Assembly (NCBI GenBank): GCA_945915235.1
Contig: CAMEEX010000007.1
Coordinates: 1 to 39,743 of the forward strand
Reading direction: 5' to 3'
Length of the DNA stretch: 39,743 bases
From: an uncultured Clostridia bacterium
GTDB lineage: Bacteria > Bacillota > Clostridia > Lachnospirales > Lachnospiraceae
The position numbers and the translations under genes were made by a program. Below the pieces are notes generated by a model that saw nothing but the letters and a program-made list of their open reading frames with translations, was not told where the DNA came from and made no database searches. This document shows positions 27,688 through 37,979 of the stretch, piece by piece (position 1 is the stretch's first letter; each line of letters begins with the position of its first letter).

Positions 27688-27713
27688 AATATAGTTTCAT
27701 ATGGAAGCTAAAG

Positions 27714-27754
27714 GCGGATTTTGAAATGTTCAGGCATTATAAATCCGCTTTTTT
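27714..27754 (+). terminator. Intrinsic terminator after araD
   Basis: GCGGATTT...AAATCCGC followed by TTTTTT. Confidence 0.85.
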
Positions 27755-27778
27755 GCAAAAATATACGAAGGGGATATA

Positions 27779-30007
27779 ATAAACAGTGAAAAACGGCAGT
27801 TATTTATTTTATTTTTATGTATGATGGTAATTGGTCTTGCAGGCTGTGGTAAAAAGGATAATGCAGACAGCAGCACACAGGCACAGAGTGAGATTGTGTA
27901 TGCACCGGAATTTACGCAGTATGAATACACCATAGACACCAAGGGTGAGACGTTTCCGAGCTTGTACGGTATGTATATGAATGGCGATATGCTGTACATG
28001 ATTTCAAGGTCGTATGTGGGACAGGGAAGCATAAGGGACAATCTGAACACATTAAATCTTGTAACCGGGGAAAAGGAAGTCAGAGGCTTGGGGGGATCGG
28101 CGCAGTATGACAGGACACAGGACGGTTATGTGAGCTATACAGACAAAAAGCTGATTGTGTATGATGAGAATTTTGAGGTCACGGGTGAGATTGACGTGGC
28201 GGCTTTTGTAAATGAGCTTTTGTCACAGGGCGGTTTTTACTCGTTTGACAGCATGACAATGGACGCCGAAGGGAACATCGGACTGGTAGCTTCCAACATA
28301 TTGTACCTGCTTGACTCGTCGGGAGTTCAGCGCGCAAAGGTGGAATGTCCATGGAATATGAATAAAATAGACAAAGTGTTTGTGACAGGATCAGGGCAAT
28401 GGTACGTCTTATGCCGTGACATGGAATACAAAAATGCTATATGTCCTGTGGATATAAGGGGCGGCGTTATCGGTGGACAGCTAGAAAATGTTCCGAACAA
28501 GAGCGGTAGTATTATATATGATATATATCCGCTGGAGGACAATCAGTTTTTCATTCTCACGAGAAGTTATCTGGAAAGGTATAATGCGGATACTCAGACC
28601 TGTGACGAGGTGTTCTGCATGAGTGATTACGGAATTGCAGTTGAGCAGTGGAGCACAGGAATTGGCATGCTGTCAGGGAATAAACCGGGAATTATCAATG
28701 TGACGAATGCTTCCACTGCGTCAATGCGGAAGGAGAATGCAGATTACAAGGAGCTTGAGCTTGTAAAGCTTGCCGAGGCGGAGCCGGGGGCGGCAGGGAG
28801 AACGGAGCTTATTTTCGCATGCATCGATGAACCCACATATAATGAACGTGAACCTATTATAAAATTCAACAAGTATAATCCTGATTACTATATAACAATC
28901 AAGGCATACTCGGATATGGACTACAATACCGATGACAGGACGGAGATATATGATCTTGCGCTGCAGAATTTTAACAATGACCTTGTGACGGGCGCGGGCG
29001 TGGATATCTTCTTCGCATGGGCAGGATATATGGATCTGGATAACCTTGGCGACAAGGGGACTCTTGTTGATATGTATGAGCTTATCGATGCGGATGATGA
29101 GATAAGCCGTGACGATTTCATACAGAGTGTGCTGAAGGCGATGGAAAACGACGGCAGATTGTATAAGGTGACGGCGAATTTCAGGGTTGACACCATTGTT
29201 GGTAAAAAATCGCTTTTGAACAAATATGAGACATGGGATTTCAATGCGATATATGACTTGGCGATGGAGCACCCTGACGCGACATTGTTTCCTAACAGTA
29301 CCCGTGAGGGTATGCTGAACAGCTTTTTAGGATTTTCACTGGACTTATTCTATGACAAGGATAAGGCGGAGTGCAATTTCAACTCGGAGCAGTTTGTGAA
29401 GCTTCTTGAGCTGGCAAAATCCGCACCTGAGAATTATGACAGCAGCATTGAGACGGGAGAGGTCCTGACCAATGAAAAGGCACTTCTCTATAATAAAAAT
29501 ATATTATTCTGGTATGATACGCAGATTATGCCAAAATATTTCGGCGAGGATATATCCTATGTCGGATATCCTTCGGCAGAGGGAAACAGCAGCGGAATAG
29601 AGTGCAGTTATATGTGGGCTCTCAGTGCAAAGTCGGAGCACCGCGATGCCGCGTGGTCGTTTATAAAGAGTCTGTTTGAAGATGAGTACCAGCGAAGCGG
29701 CTATAAATTCCCTGTTATGAAGGCCGGCTTTGAGAAGCTGATTGATGAGAAGATGCATTCGACCGAGAGCGAGTCGGCTTATATAGGGAATAATGTAGAT
29801 GTAGCTCTGCATGCGATGACGGAGGCTGAGGCGGACGAGCTGCGCGTACTTGTGGATGGAGCAAAACTAAGTTACAGATACAACACCACGATCCAGGACA
29901 TCATACTCGAGGAGGCACAGGCTTTCTTTGCGGGAAGCCGCAGCGCCGAGGATACGGCTGCTATTATTCAGGACAGGGTGCAGATATATCTTGAGGAAAA
30001 GAATTAG
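27779..30007 (+). CDS. Extracellular solute-binding lipoprotein with N-terminal propeller-like region (non-canonical ATA start inferred)
   Basis: ORF 27821..30007 extends in-frame to AAGGGGATATA-ATA-AACAGTGAAAAACGGCAG giving NSEKRQLFILFLCMMVIGLAGC lipobox; C-terminal SBP-like domain ERE...FNKYNPDYYITIKAYSD. Confidence 0.75.
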   Translation: MNSEKRQLFILFLCMMVIGLAGCGKKDNADSSTQAQSEIVYAPEFTQYEYTIDTKGETFPSLYGMYMNGDMLYMISRSYVGQGSIRDNLNTLNLVTGEKEVRGLGGSAQYDRTQDGYVSYTDKKLIVYDENFEVTGEIDVAAFVNELLSQGGFYSFDSMTMDAEGNIGLVASNILYLLDSSGVQRAKVECPWNMNKIDKVFVTGSGQWYVLCRDMEYKNAICPVDIRGGVIGGQLENVPNKSGSIIYDIYPLEDNQFFILTRSYLERYNADTQTCDEVFCMSDYGIAVEQWSTGIGMLSGNKPGIINVTNASTASMRKENADYKELELVKLAEAEPGAAGRTELIFACIDEPTYNEREPIIKFNKYNPDYYITIKAYSDMDYNTDDRTEIYDLALQNFNNDLVTGAGVDIFFAWAGYMDLDNLGDKGTLVDMYELIDADDEISRDDFIQSVLKAMENDGRLYKVTANFRVDTIVGKKSLLNKYETWDFNAIYDLAMEHPDATLFPNSTREGMLNSFLGFSLDLFYDKDKAECNFNSEQFVKLLELAKSAPENYDSSIETGEVLTNEKALLYNKNILFWYDTQIMPKYFGEDISYVGYPSAEGNSSGIECSYMWALSAKSEHRDAAWSFIKSLFEDEYQRSGYKFPVMKAGFEKLIDEKMHSTESESAYIGNNVDVALHAMTEAEADELRVLVDGAKLSYRYNTTIQDIILEEAQAFFAGSRSAEDTAAIIQDRVQIYLEEKN

Positions 30008-30027
30008 TAAAAGGGAGAAATTCGGAA

Positions 30028-31383
30028 ATGAGCAGTGAAGTGAAAAAGGTGAGCAGGGATTTGACGAGCGGACCTCTTGCAAAGCAGATTTTGGTGTTCA
30101 GCATACCGCTTGTGCTTTCAAATCTTCTGCAGGTGCTCTTTAATATGTCGGACATCGCTGTGGTCGGTCAGTTCGCCGGTTCGCATGCACTTGGAAGCGT
30201 GGGCTCGACGACAACGCTTGTCACGCTGTTTACCACGTTCCTGATAGGTGTATCGGGCGGCGTGAACGTGATGACCGCGCAGTATATAGGAGCGAAGAAG
30301 GACAAGGACGTGCGCGAGGTGGTTCACTCGGCGGCGTGGATGTGCACGCTTATGGGTGTCATACTTCTTTTGTGCGGGCTTCTGTTTTCAAGGCTTATCC
30401 TTGAGGTTATGAAAACCAAGGAGGAGCTTATCGACGGGGCGGCGCTGTATCTTAGAATATATTTTCTCGGAATGCCGGCGCTGGGAATATACAACTTCGG
30501 TAACGCGGTGTTCTCGGCAATCGGGGACACGAAGAAGCCTGTGTACATACTGGCACTCTCGGGTGTTGTGAACATTCTGCTCAACCTGTTTTTTGTTATA
30601 GTGTGCAAGCTCTCCGTTGCGGGAGTTGCCATCGCGAGCATCACCTCGCAGTATATGTCGGCGGTGCTCATAATGATAGCACTTATGAGGGCGGATGAGA
30701 GAATACGCTTCTCGCCTAAGTATCTGAAGTTCTATCCTGACAAGGTAAAGGCGCTTTTTAAGCTCGGTTTTCCTGCCGGAATACAGAATGCAATATTCCA
30801 GTTTGCCAATCTCTTCGTGCAGGTGGGTGTCAATTCCTTCGACGCAGTCATAGTTGAGGGCAACTCAGCGGCTACCAATGCCGATGCGCTGGTGTACGAT
30901 GTAATGGCAGCCTTCTATACGGCATGTGCAAGCTTCATGGGGCAGAACTACGGCGCAAGGAACAAGAGCAGAGTCAGAAACAGCTACATCATAAGTCTCG
31001 CCTATTCCTTCGGAATAGGAATGGTCATGGGTCTGACACTCAATGCGTTTGGTCGTCCGTTCCTGTCAATGTTCACGAAGGACAGTGCAGTCATAGATGC
31101 CGGAATGTTACGACTCAATATTATGAGCATATCCTACGGATTCTCGGCGTTCATGGATTGTACGATAGCTGCATCGAGAGGTCTTGGAAAGACGGTTGTG
31201 CCGACCTACATCGTAATCATGGGCTCATGTGTGTTCAGGGTTATATGGATATATACGGTATTCGCTTACTTTAAGACGGTTCCTTCACTGTACATATTAT
31301 ATATCTGTTCGTGGACGCTCACGGCTATAGCAGAGTTTATCTATTTTATGAGAGTGTATAAGGAGCACATAAAGGTGCTGTAG
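30028..31383 (+). CDS. MATE family efflux transporter
   Basis: GPLAKQILVFSIPLVLSNLLQVLFNMSDIAVVGQFAG, GVSGGVNVMTAQYIGAKK, RGLGKTVVPTYI; ~12 TM. Confidence 0.95.
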   Translation: MSSEVKKVSRDLTSGPLAKQILVFSIPLVLSNLLQVLFNMSDIAVVGQFAGSHALGSVGSTTTLVTLFTTFLIGVSGGVNVMTAQYIGAKKDKDVREVVHSAAWMCTLMGVILLLCGLLFSRLILEVMKTKEELIDGAALYLRIYFLGMPALGIYNFGNAVFSAIGDTKKPVYILALSGVVNILLNLFFVIVCKLSVAGVAIASITSQYMSAVLIMIALMRADERIRFSPKYLKFYPDKVKALFKLGFPAGIQNAIFQFANLFVQVGVNSFDAVIVEGNSAATNADALVYDVMAAFYTACASFMGQNYGARNKSRVRNSYIISLAYSFGIGMVMGLTLNAFGRPFLSMFTKDSAVIDAGMLRLNIMSISYGFSAFMDCTIAASRGLGKTVVPTYIVIMGSCVFRVIWIYTVFAYFKTVPSLYILYICSWTLTAIAEFIYFMRVYKEHIKVL

Positions 31384-31414
31384 GATATAACGCGTGGTAA
31401 TGATTGAATATCAA

Positions 31415-31444
31415 ATGAGTGGCAAAATACCTTTTGCCACTCAT
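31415..31444. other. 13-bp perfect hairpin with tetraloop in convergent intergenic region
   Basis: ATGAGTGGCAAAA-TACC-TTTTGCCACTCAT. Confidence 0.7.
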
Positions 31445-31454
31445 GTCATTATAT

Positions 31455-31499
31455 AAAATAGCATGTGGAAAATGGAGTTCACTTTCCGCATGCTATTTT
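31455..31499. terminator. Bidirectional-type terminator hairpin between MATE and MCP genes
   Basis: AAAATAGCATGTGGAAA...TTTCCGCATGCTATTTT, 17-bp stem with one wobble, A/T tracts on both sides. Confidence 0.7.
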
Positions 31500-31541
31500 G
31501 CTGTCTGTATTGAATTAGGGAAAACGCAGGTTTACTGCCGG

Positions 31542-33263
31542 TTATTTCTTTAATATGAACTTGCCGACAAGCTCCTGCATTGTATCAGCCTGAGCTGAGA
31601 GTTCCTCACTCGTAGCCGATGTCTCCTGCGCTGCTGAGGAGTTGGACTGAACAACCTCTGCAATCTGGTTAACACCATCCTCCGCCTCAAGCATAGCCTT
31701 TGCCTGTGACTCTGAGGCCTCACTGAGAGTCTTTGAAGAGTCGGCGATGGACTGAATACCATTGATAACCGACTGGAGAGCTTCCTCAGCGTTCTGTGCT
31801 GCGCGGTTGCCTTCGTTAATCTCCTTGAGAGCACCTTCAATGAGTTCGCGCGTGTCAACTGCTGATTTTGCACTCTGCTCTGCAAGCTGACGTATCTCGT
31901 CGGCAACTACTGCAAAACCACGACCTGCATCTCCGGCTCTTGCAGCCTCGATGGAAGCATTGAGTGAAAGAAGATTGGTCTGGCTTGCGATATCCTCGAT
32001 ATCAGCCGTGATGTTCTCAATCTTTTTGGAAGTCTCAGTGATGCGGAGCATAGCATCTGAAAGCATTCTCATCTGTTCTCTGCTCATGTCGGCCTGCTTA
32101 GCATAGTCAACTGCCTGCTTGTGTGATTCTTCAAGGTTCTTTGCTGATTTCTCAGCTTCCTCGGTAATATTGGTGATTGTTGATGTGAGCTCCTCAATGG
32201 CACCTGCCTGCTCTGTAGCGCCCTCTGCGAGTGCCTGTGCGGACTGTGCAAGATTGTCGGAGCCGGCGGCTACCTGTTTGGAAACTTCATCTACTCTTGT
32301 AAGAGTGGTAACCATCTGATCTCTTAAATCTCTCATGGCGAGAAGAAGCATCTCATATTTACCGACGTAGCGCTCACGGCAGCCGGAAGTTACTGCAAAA
32401 TTACCCTTGGACATCTCGCCGAGGCAATAGCCCATATCTGAAATAAGTCGGTTGAGCTCATTTGCCATATACTTGGAGTCAGCCAACATATCCGCAAATT
32501 CATCTTCGTAAGCACTTTCAGGGAACGGACTGTCGAGGTCGCCGTTGGCGAGCTTCTTGAGACGCTCGGCTGTGTCTGTGAGTGTCTTTTCAATATCACT
32601 TGCGAACTCCTCGCCCTTTCTTCCAGACTGAATTCTTGCAAAGATTACAATAAGAATGATTACGATTATTGATACTATCTGCATAACATTGAGGGAGGCT
32701 TTCACGCTGTTACCCTGTGTTACTGCATAGTCCATGAGGTCTCTCATGTTGCTGTAGATGGTATCGTACTTCACTGTGAGCTCGTTTATCTCACGGCGCT
32801 GAGCCTGATTGCTTGCGTCGATATTTGTGGTTGAGCCTGCCTCTATTATCTCATCGGCAAGTGACCAGTAATCTGCCATAACATCATTTACATCCTGACA
32901 CAGTTTTTTTGCCTGCCCGGATGTCGATTTGGCTTCGACAGCTTCAAAATAAGTCATGAAGCTCTCTTTTTTTGTGTTAAAGAGTTCCTGCTGGTCGTTG
33001 ATGGCATCCGTGTCGACATAGCCGATAACACCTCTGAGCGCACTTCGCGATTCAGCAAGTACAGCCATGGCTTTACCAATATCACCTTGTACAAATCCGT
33101 AGTTGGTGAGTGCATTGTTGTAACGCACGCTGATGAAAATCATAACGATTACAGCAAGAACTACGGCAATGCTTGTCATATTGGTAACATAGTTAAACCT
33201 TCCCTTGAGGCGTTCCTTAATACGCTGCCTGCCCTTCTTCTTGTTCGTCTGTTGTTCTTCCAT
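31542..33263 (-). CDS. Methyl-accepting chemotaxis protein
   Basis: N-terminal TM + helical-bundle sensor + TM, HAMP-like linker, conserved signalling tip [42 protein letters not shown]. Confidence 0.96.
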   Translation of the reverse strand: MEEQQTNKKKGRQRIKERLKGRFNYVTNMTSIAVVLAVIVMIFISVRYNNALTNYGFVQGDIGKAMAVLAESRSALRGVIGYVDTDAINDQQELFNTKKESFMTYFEAVEAKSTSGQAKKLCQDVNDVMADYWSLADEIIEAGSTTNIDASNQAQRREINELTVKYDTIYSNMRDLMDYAVTQGNSVKASLNVMQIVSIIVIILIVIFARIQSGRKGEEFASDIEKTLTDTAERLKKLANGDLDSPFPESAYEDEFADMLADSKYMANELNRLISDMGYCLGEMSKGNFAVTSGCRERYVGKYEMLLLAMRDLRDQMVTTLTRVDEVSKQVAAGSDNLAQSAQALAEGATEQAGAIEELTSTITNITEEAEKSAKNLEESHKQAVDYAKQADMSREQMRMLSDAMLRITETSKKIENITADIEDIASQTNLLSLNASIEAARAGDAGRGFAVVADEIRQLAEQSAKSAVDTRELIEGALKEINEGNRAAQNAEEALQSVINGIQSIADSSKTLSEASESQAKAMLEAEDGVNQIAEVVQSNSSAAQETSATSEELSAQADTMQELVGKFILKK

Positions 33264-33511
33264 AAATTAATCCTTCTTTCTGCCTATGGCATGTATTGGT
33301 GGTTTCTAAAAAAATAGCCTAAAGTCATTATAATACTTTTTTACTATTTTTTAAAGCTTATTTCACAAAAAAGTTAAATATTAAGTAAATATTTTTATAA
33401 TTAAAATATTACATGAAGATGGTTCAAGTGTTTATTGCAGTTTTGTCTCCATAAACTGACAAAAATCGTTTATCAATAAGCAAAACAGCGGGCAGGTTGA
33501 GTAAAAATGCT

Positions 33512-33540
33512 TTGACAATACGGTGCTATGGCTTTAAAAT
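33512..33540 (+). promoter_or_regulatory. Sigma-A-type promoter upstream of transaldolase
   Basis: TTGACA (33512-33517) - 17 nt - TAAAAT (33535-33540). Confidence 0.65.
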
Positions 33541-33651
33541 GACTGTAGGTGAAACAATTTAGACGGTTGTTTTACAAAATATTCGGAGTCGGTATTCAAT
33601 GCTCTGAACATTCAATAATATCAAAAGCGAGAGCAGAACAGGAGCGGTATT

Positions 33652-34314
33652 ATGAAATTCTTTATTGACACAGCGAAGGTTGAGGACATTAAGAAGGCAA
33701 ATGACATGGGGGTTATTTGTGGTGTTACAACGAACCCATCTTTGATTGCAAAAGAGGGAAGAGACTTTAACGAGGTTATTAAAGAAATAGCGTCAATCGT
33801 TGACGGACCGATAAGCGGCGAGGTAAAGGCTACAACTCAGGACGCTGAGGGCATGATTAAGGAAGGAAGAGAGATTGCAGCTATCCACCCGAACATGGTT
33901 GTAAAAATTCCTATGACTGTAGAGGGACTCAAGGCTACCAAGGTGCTTGCATCTGAGGGCATTAAGGTCAATGTCACACTTATCTTTTCAGCTAACCAGG
34001 CACTTCTTGCGGCGAGAGCCGGTGCGGCTTATGTATCTCCGTTCCTTGGCAGACTTGACGATATCTCACAGCCGGGTATTGAACTTATTCGTACCATCTC
34101 GGATATTTTCATGAACTACCCTGAGATTGAGACAGAGATTATCGCAGCGAGTGTTCGTAACCCAATCCATGTAACGGATTGTGCACTTGCAGGTGCTGAT
34201 ATTGCGACTGTTCCATATTCCGTAATTGAGCAGATGACGAAGCATCCTCTTACAACGGCAGGTATTGATAAGTTCGTTAAGGATTATGAGGCTGTGTTTG
34301 GAAAGCAGAACTAG
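33652..34314 (+). CDS. tal: Transaldolase (TalC/small type)
   Basis: [44 protein letters not shown] active-site Lys, [26 protein letters not shown]. Confidence 0.95.
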   Translation: MKFFIDTAKVEDIKKANDMGVICGVTTNPSLIAKEGRDFNEVIKEIASIVDGPISGEVKATTQDAEGMIKEGREIAAIHPNMVVKIPMTVEGLKATKVLASEGIKVNVTLIFSANQALLAARAGAAYVSPFLGRLDDISQPGIELIRTISDIFMNYPEIETEIIAASVRNPIHVTDCALAGADIATVPYSVIEQMTKHPLTTAGIDKFVKDYEAVFGKQN

Positions 34315-34473
34315 CAGCGGTTGATTGATTGCGTTATATTTTTGCCGGAAATAATGCTTTTAAATTATTAAAAGTATTGGATTTTTGACGAAAGATATGC
34401 ATTCATATTCCACAAAGTTTATTTTTGAATGAGAGATATTTTAAATTTTTAAAATAAAAGGAGAGTTTCACTT

Positions 34474-36459
34474 ATGCGCGACAATATAGAAAACATGTCC
34501 GTTAATGCCATCCGTGTGCTTGCGGCTGACGCAGTTCAGAAGGCTAATTCAGGACACCCGGGACTTCCTCTCGGCTCGGCAGCCATGGCTTACGAGCTCT
34601 GGGCTAACCACATGAACCACAATCCGGCGGATCCTAAGTGGTTTAACAGGGACAGATTTATATTATCAGGTGGACATGGTTCGACTCTTTTGTACTCACT
34701 TCTCCATCTCTTCGGATATGGACTTAAGAAGGAAGATCTGGCTCAGTTCCGTCAGTGGGGCTCACTCACACCGGGACACCCTGAGTACGGTCACACGGTA
34801 GGAGTTGAGGCTACAACGGGTCCTCTCGGGGCAGGTATGGGTATGGCAGTAGGTATGGCAGTTGCTGAGGCACATCTTGCAGCCGTATTTAATAAGGAAA
34901 ATTTCCCTGTAGTTGACCACTATACATATGTGCTCGGCGGAGACGGCTGTATGATGGAGGGTATCTCTTCGGAGGCATTCTCGCTTGCGGGTACACTTGG
35001 TCTTAGCAAGCTCATCGTGCTCTATGACTCCAACAAGATTTCCATAGAGGGTGGAACCGACATAGCATTTACCGAGGACGTAAAGAAGCGCTTCGAGGCA
35101 TTCGGCTTCCAGACACTCGTTGTCGAGGACGGCAATAATATAGAAGAGATCGGAAAGGCTATTGAGGAGGCTAAGGCTGACAAGACAAGACCTACCATGA
35201 TTACGGTCAAGACAAAAATCGGATACGGCTGTCCTGCAAAGGAGGGCAAGGCTTCCGCTCACGGTGAGCCTCTCGGAGCTGACAATGTGACGGCTCTCAA
35301 GGAGAACCTTGGCTGGCCATCACAGGAGCCTTTCTATGTGCCTGATGAGGTGTATGCTAACTATAAGGAGAAGGCTAAGAAGGGTGCTGCCGCAGAGGAG
35401 GCTTGGAACAAGCTTTTTGCTGAGTACTGCGAGGCATATCCTGAGATGAAGAAGCTCTGGGACGAGTATTTTGACGAGAACGCCGCAGAGAAGGTTCTTA
35501 CCGATGAGAATTTCTGGAGCTACGAGGACAAGCCTCAGGCTACCCGTAATATCTCCGGTATCCAGATTAACAAGTTAAAGAATATGCTTCCTAACCTTAT
35601 CGGCGGTTCGGCTGACCTTGCTCCGTCGACAAAGACATACATGTCCGACATGGGAGACTTCTCCAAGGACAATTATGCCGGAAGAAATATGCATTTTGGT
35701 GTAAGAGAGCTCGCGATGACGGCTATCGGAAACGGTATGATGCTCCACGGCGGACTTCACGCTTTCGTGTCAACCTTCTTCGTATTCAGCGACTATGTCA
35801 AGCCGATGGCAAGACTTTCAGCTATCATGGGAGTGCCTCTTACATTCGTGCTCACACATGACAGCATCGGCGTCGGCGAGGACGGACCTACACATGAGCC
35901 TATCGAGCAGCTTGCGATGCTGCGCTCACTTCCTAACTTCACGGTATACAGACCTTGTGATGCGACGGAGACGGCAGCGGCTTGGGCTTATGCAGTGACC
36001 TCTAAAAAGACACCTACAGCGCTTGTTCTTACAAGACAGAACCTTCCTCAGATAGCGGGTTCTTCCAAGGAAGCTTTAAAGGGCGCCTATGTTATAGCTG
36101 ATTCGTCTAAGGCTGTGCCTGATGCAATTCTTATAGCATCCGGTTCCGAGGTATCACTCGCTGTCGATGCTAAGGCAGAGCTTATTAAGGATGGCATCGA
36201 CGTGAGAGTTGTCTCCATGCCTTCAATGGATGTATTCGAGCAGCAGAGTGACGAGTACAAGGAGTCCGTACTTCCAAAGAGCGTGAGAAAGAGAGTTGCA
36301 ATCGAGGCGCTCTCAGACTTCGGCTGGGGCAAGTACGTCGGTCTTGACGGAGCTTATGTTACAATGCACGGCTTTGGTGCGAGCGCGCCGGCGGCCACAC
36401 TCTTCAAGGAGTTCGGCTTCACTGTCGACAATGTGGTTAAGACGGTTAAGGGGCTGTAG
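34474..36459 (+). CDS. tkt: Transketolase
   Basis: AVQKANSGHPGLPLGSAAMAYELW, RDRFILSGGHGSTLLYSLLHL, GDGCMMEGISSEAFSLAG, THDSIGVGEDGPTHEPIEQL, IEALSDFGWGKYVG. Confidence 0.98.
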   Translation: MRDNIENMSVNAIRVLAADAVQKANSGHPGLPLGSAAMAYELWANHMNHNPADPKWFNRDRFILSGGHGSTLLYSLLHLFGYGLKKEDLAQFRQWGSLTPGHPEYGHTVGVEATTGPLGAGMGMAVGMAVAEAHLAAVFNKENFPVVDHYTYVLGGDGCMMEGISSEAFSLAGTLGLSKLIVLYDSNKISIEGGTDIAFTEDVKKRFEAFGFQTLVVEDGNNIEEIGKAIEEAKADKTRPTMITVKTKIGYGCPAKEGKASAHGEPLGADNVTALKENLGWPSQEPFYVPDEVYANYKEKAKKGAAAEEAWNKLFAEYCEAYPEMKKLWDEYFDENAAEKVLTDENFWSYEDKPQATRNISGIQINKLKNMLPNLIGGSADLAPSTKTYMSDMGDFSKDNYAGRNMHFGVRELAMTAIGNGMMLHGGLHAFVSTFFVFSDYVKPMARLSAIMGVPLTFVLTHDSIGVGEDGPTHEPIEQLAMLRSLPNFTVYRPCDATETAAAWAYAVTSKKTPTALVLTRQNLPQIAGSSKEALKGAYVIADSSKAVPDAILIASGSEVSLAVDAKAELIKDGIDVRVVSMPSMDVFEQQSDEYKESVLPKSVRKRVAIEALSDFGWGKYVGLDGAYVTMHGFGASAPAATLFKEFGFTVDNVVKTVKGL

Positions 36460-36673
36460 GAGGGAAGCTGTTCAGTCTGCCCTCTATTTTCGCCGCTAAC
36501 GGTGGTTAAGACAGTGTGTTGTCGCGAAGGAATAATTTCTAACTGAAAGCATAAGAATAGTGATAGCATAAATATTAAGAGTATAAACATGGCAGGGGGC
36601 AAGGTATGTTGTTCCCTGCCTGTTCAATATTTATTGGAAAATGGAATGTTGCTGAGGTGGGACGCGGGTGTAT

Positions 36674-36905
36674 GCGAGTGCAAGGGAAGAGAAAATTGCA
36701 TGAAAAACCCACGAAAGGCAGTGAAATGGAGGTTACGCGGGTAAGGAGAAGAAAAATCACGCAAAAAACCCGCAAAAAGCATTGAAATGGCGATTGTGCG
36801 GGTAAGGAGAAGAAAAATCGCATGAAAAACCCACGAAATGCAATGAAACGGCGGCTACGAGTGCAAGGACAAGAAAAGCAACATAAACCCTCGAACAACA
36901 CCCAC
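36674..36905. repeat. Imperfect tandem repeat, ~61-63 bp period, ~3.7 copies
   Basis: Units start at ~36674, 36737, 36798, 36859; e.g. GCGGGTAAGGAGAAGAAAAATCRCRYRAAAAACCCRCRAAAWGCAWTGAAAYGGCGRYT in units 2-3. Confidence 0.8.
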
Positions 36906-36970
36906 TTAGCGCCATCGCAACAGTACATCAGACGCCACACACGCAAATCAGAAAAAGGAGGCAATTATCA

Positions 36971-37822
36971 ATGAAGGAGAACAAGAAAAATATATTATTA
37001 GTGCTTTTGCTTGCCGCAGTGATAGCGGTTGCGGCGGCGGTGCTCACAATAGTGCTTCTTATGCCGAAGCTTTTGCTTGGTAAGAGGCTTAATGAAATCT
37101 TGAAGGAGACATATACATACACGACCGAGGCTTCTGTTGAGGGAATGGATATGGGAGTCCTCGGGGAGAAACTTGAGGGGGAGATTGCCGGAAGCAGAGG
37201 CGATGAAGTGATATACGGTGACGTATCGTATAAGGGTTTTGAGTATCTCGAAATATATGTCGACAATGACGGAGAGGTGATGCTCAATGTTGAGAAGCTT
37301 TTTGAGAGCGCAATAAGCAAGGCGGAGGAAAAGACAGGGCTTCCGCTTAATTTTATGAAAAACAAGCTCACTGACCTTACCATATCATCGAGCCAGATTG
37401 AGGACATAACGGGAATTAAGCTCGTCACAATGGCAGATGCAGGAGTGACGTATAATTCTCTTGAAGCGTTTATCAGGAATGTGAAACTTCTGTCGTCGTT
37501 TAAACAGATAAAGGCGGACAGCATGCCGACAGCATATGAGCTTCTTGGAGACGAAGCCGGATACTTTATGCTCGAGCTTAAAGATGGCATGACGAAGCTG
37601 TATATCGGTGTGCCGAAAGACAAGAACGATAAGCAGACTTCCTTTGTGGTTGAGTATACGGGAGACGAAAAAGCAGACGATGCAGATGCGATAGTGTGGA
37701 AAATCAAACTAAACTACGAGCTTGCACAGGTCGATGAAATAGAAGTGCCACAGGAGACATTGTCAAAGGACACGATAGAATTGCTTAAGAAAATTTACGA
37801 ATATCTATATGTATATAAATAA
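36971..37822 (+). CDS. Hypothetical membrane-anchored extracytoplasmic protein
   Basis: 283 aa, MKENKKNILLVLLLAAVIAVAAAVLTIVLLMP signal anchor, AGGAGG-like RBS upstream. Confidence 0.75.
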   Translation: MKENKKNILLVLLLAAVIAVAAAVLTIVLLMPKLLLGKRLNEILKETYTYTTEASVEGMDMGVLGEKLEGEIAGSRGDEVIYGDVSYKGFEYLEIYVDNDGEVMLNVEKLFESAISKAEEKTGLPLNFMKNKLTDLTISSSQIEDITGIKLVTMADAGVTYNSLEAFIRNVKLLSSFKQIKADSMPTAYELLGDEAGYFMLELKDGMTKLYIGVPKDKNDKQTSFVVEYTGDEKADDADAIVWKIKLNYELAQVDEIEVPQETLSKDTIELLKKIYEYLYVYK

Positions 37823-37860
37823 AACAGGCTGGTAAGCACAGATTTATATGCTTACCAGCC
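37817..37860 (-). terminator. Intrinsic terminator for the minus-strand PFK gene
   Basis: 12-bp stem GGCTGGTAAGCA/TGCTTACCAGCC; minus-strand tail TGTTTTATTT. Confidence 0.65.
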
Positions 37861-37979
37861 GACTATTATCGCAGAAACTCTTGCATACAGACTTTTCTTG
37901 ATAGACTCGCTAATTATTATCACAAAAGTTATCGTCTACACATTTTTCTTCCCGGACTCTTTTAAACTCTGCCTGCGGA

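Noticed and set aside
36674-36905. Possible CRISPR array
   Set aside because: Units are contiguous imperfect tandem repeats without repeat/spacer alternation and no cas genes are present
36575-36964. 129-aa minus-strand ORF over the tandem repeat
   Set aside because: Repeat-derived low-complexity frame without a convincing RBS; reported as a repeat instead
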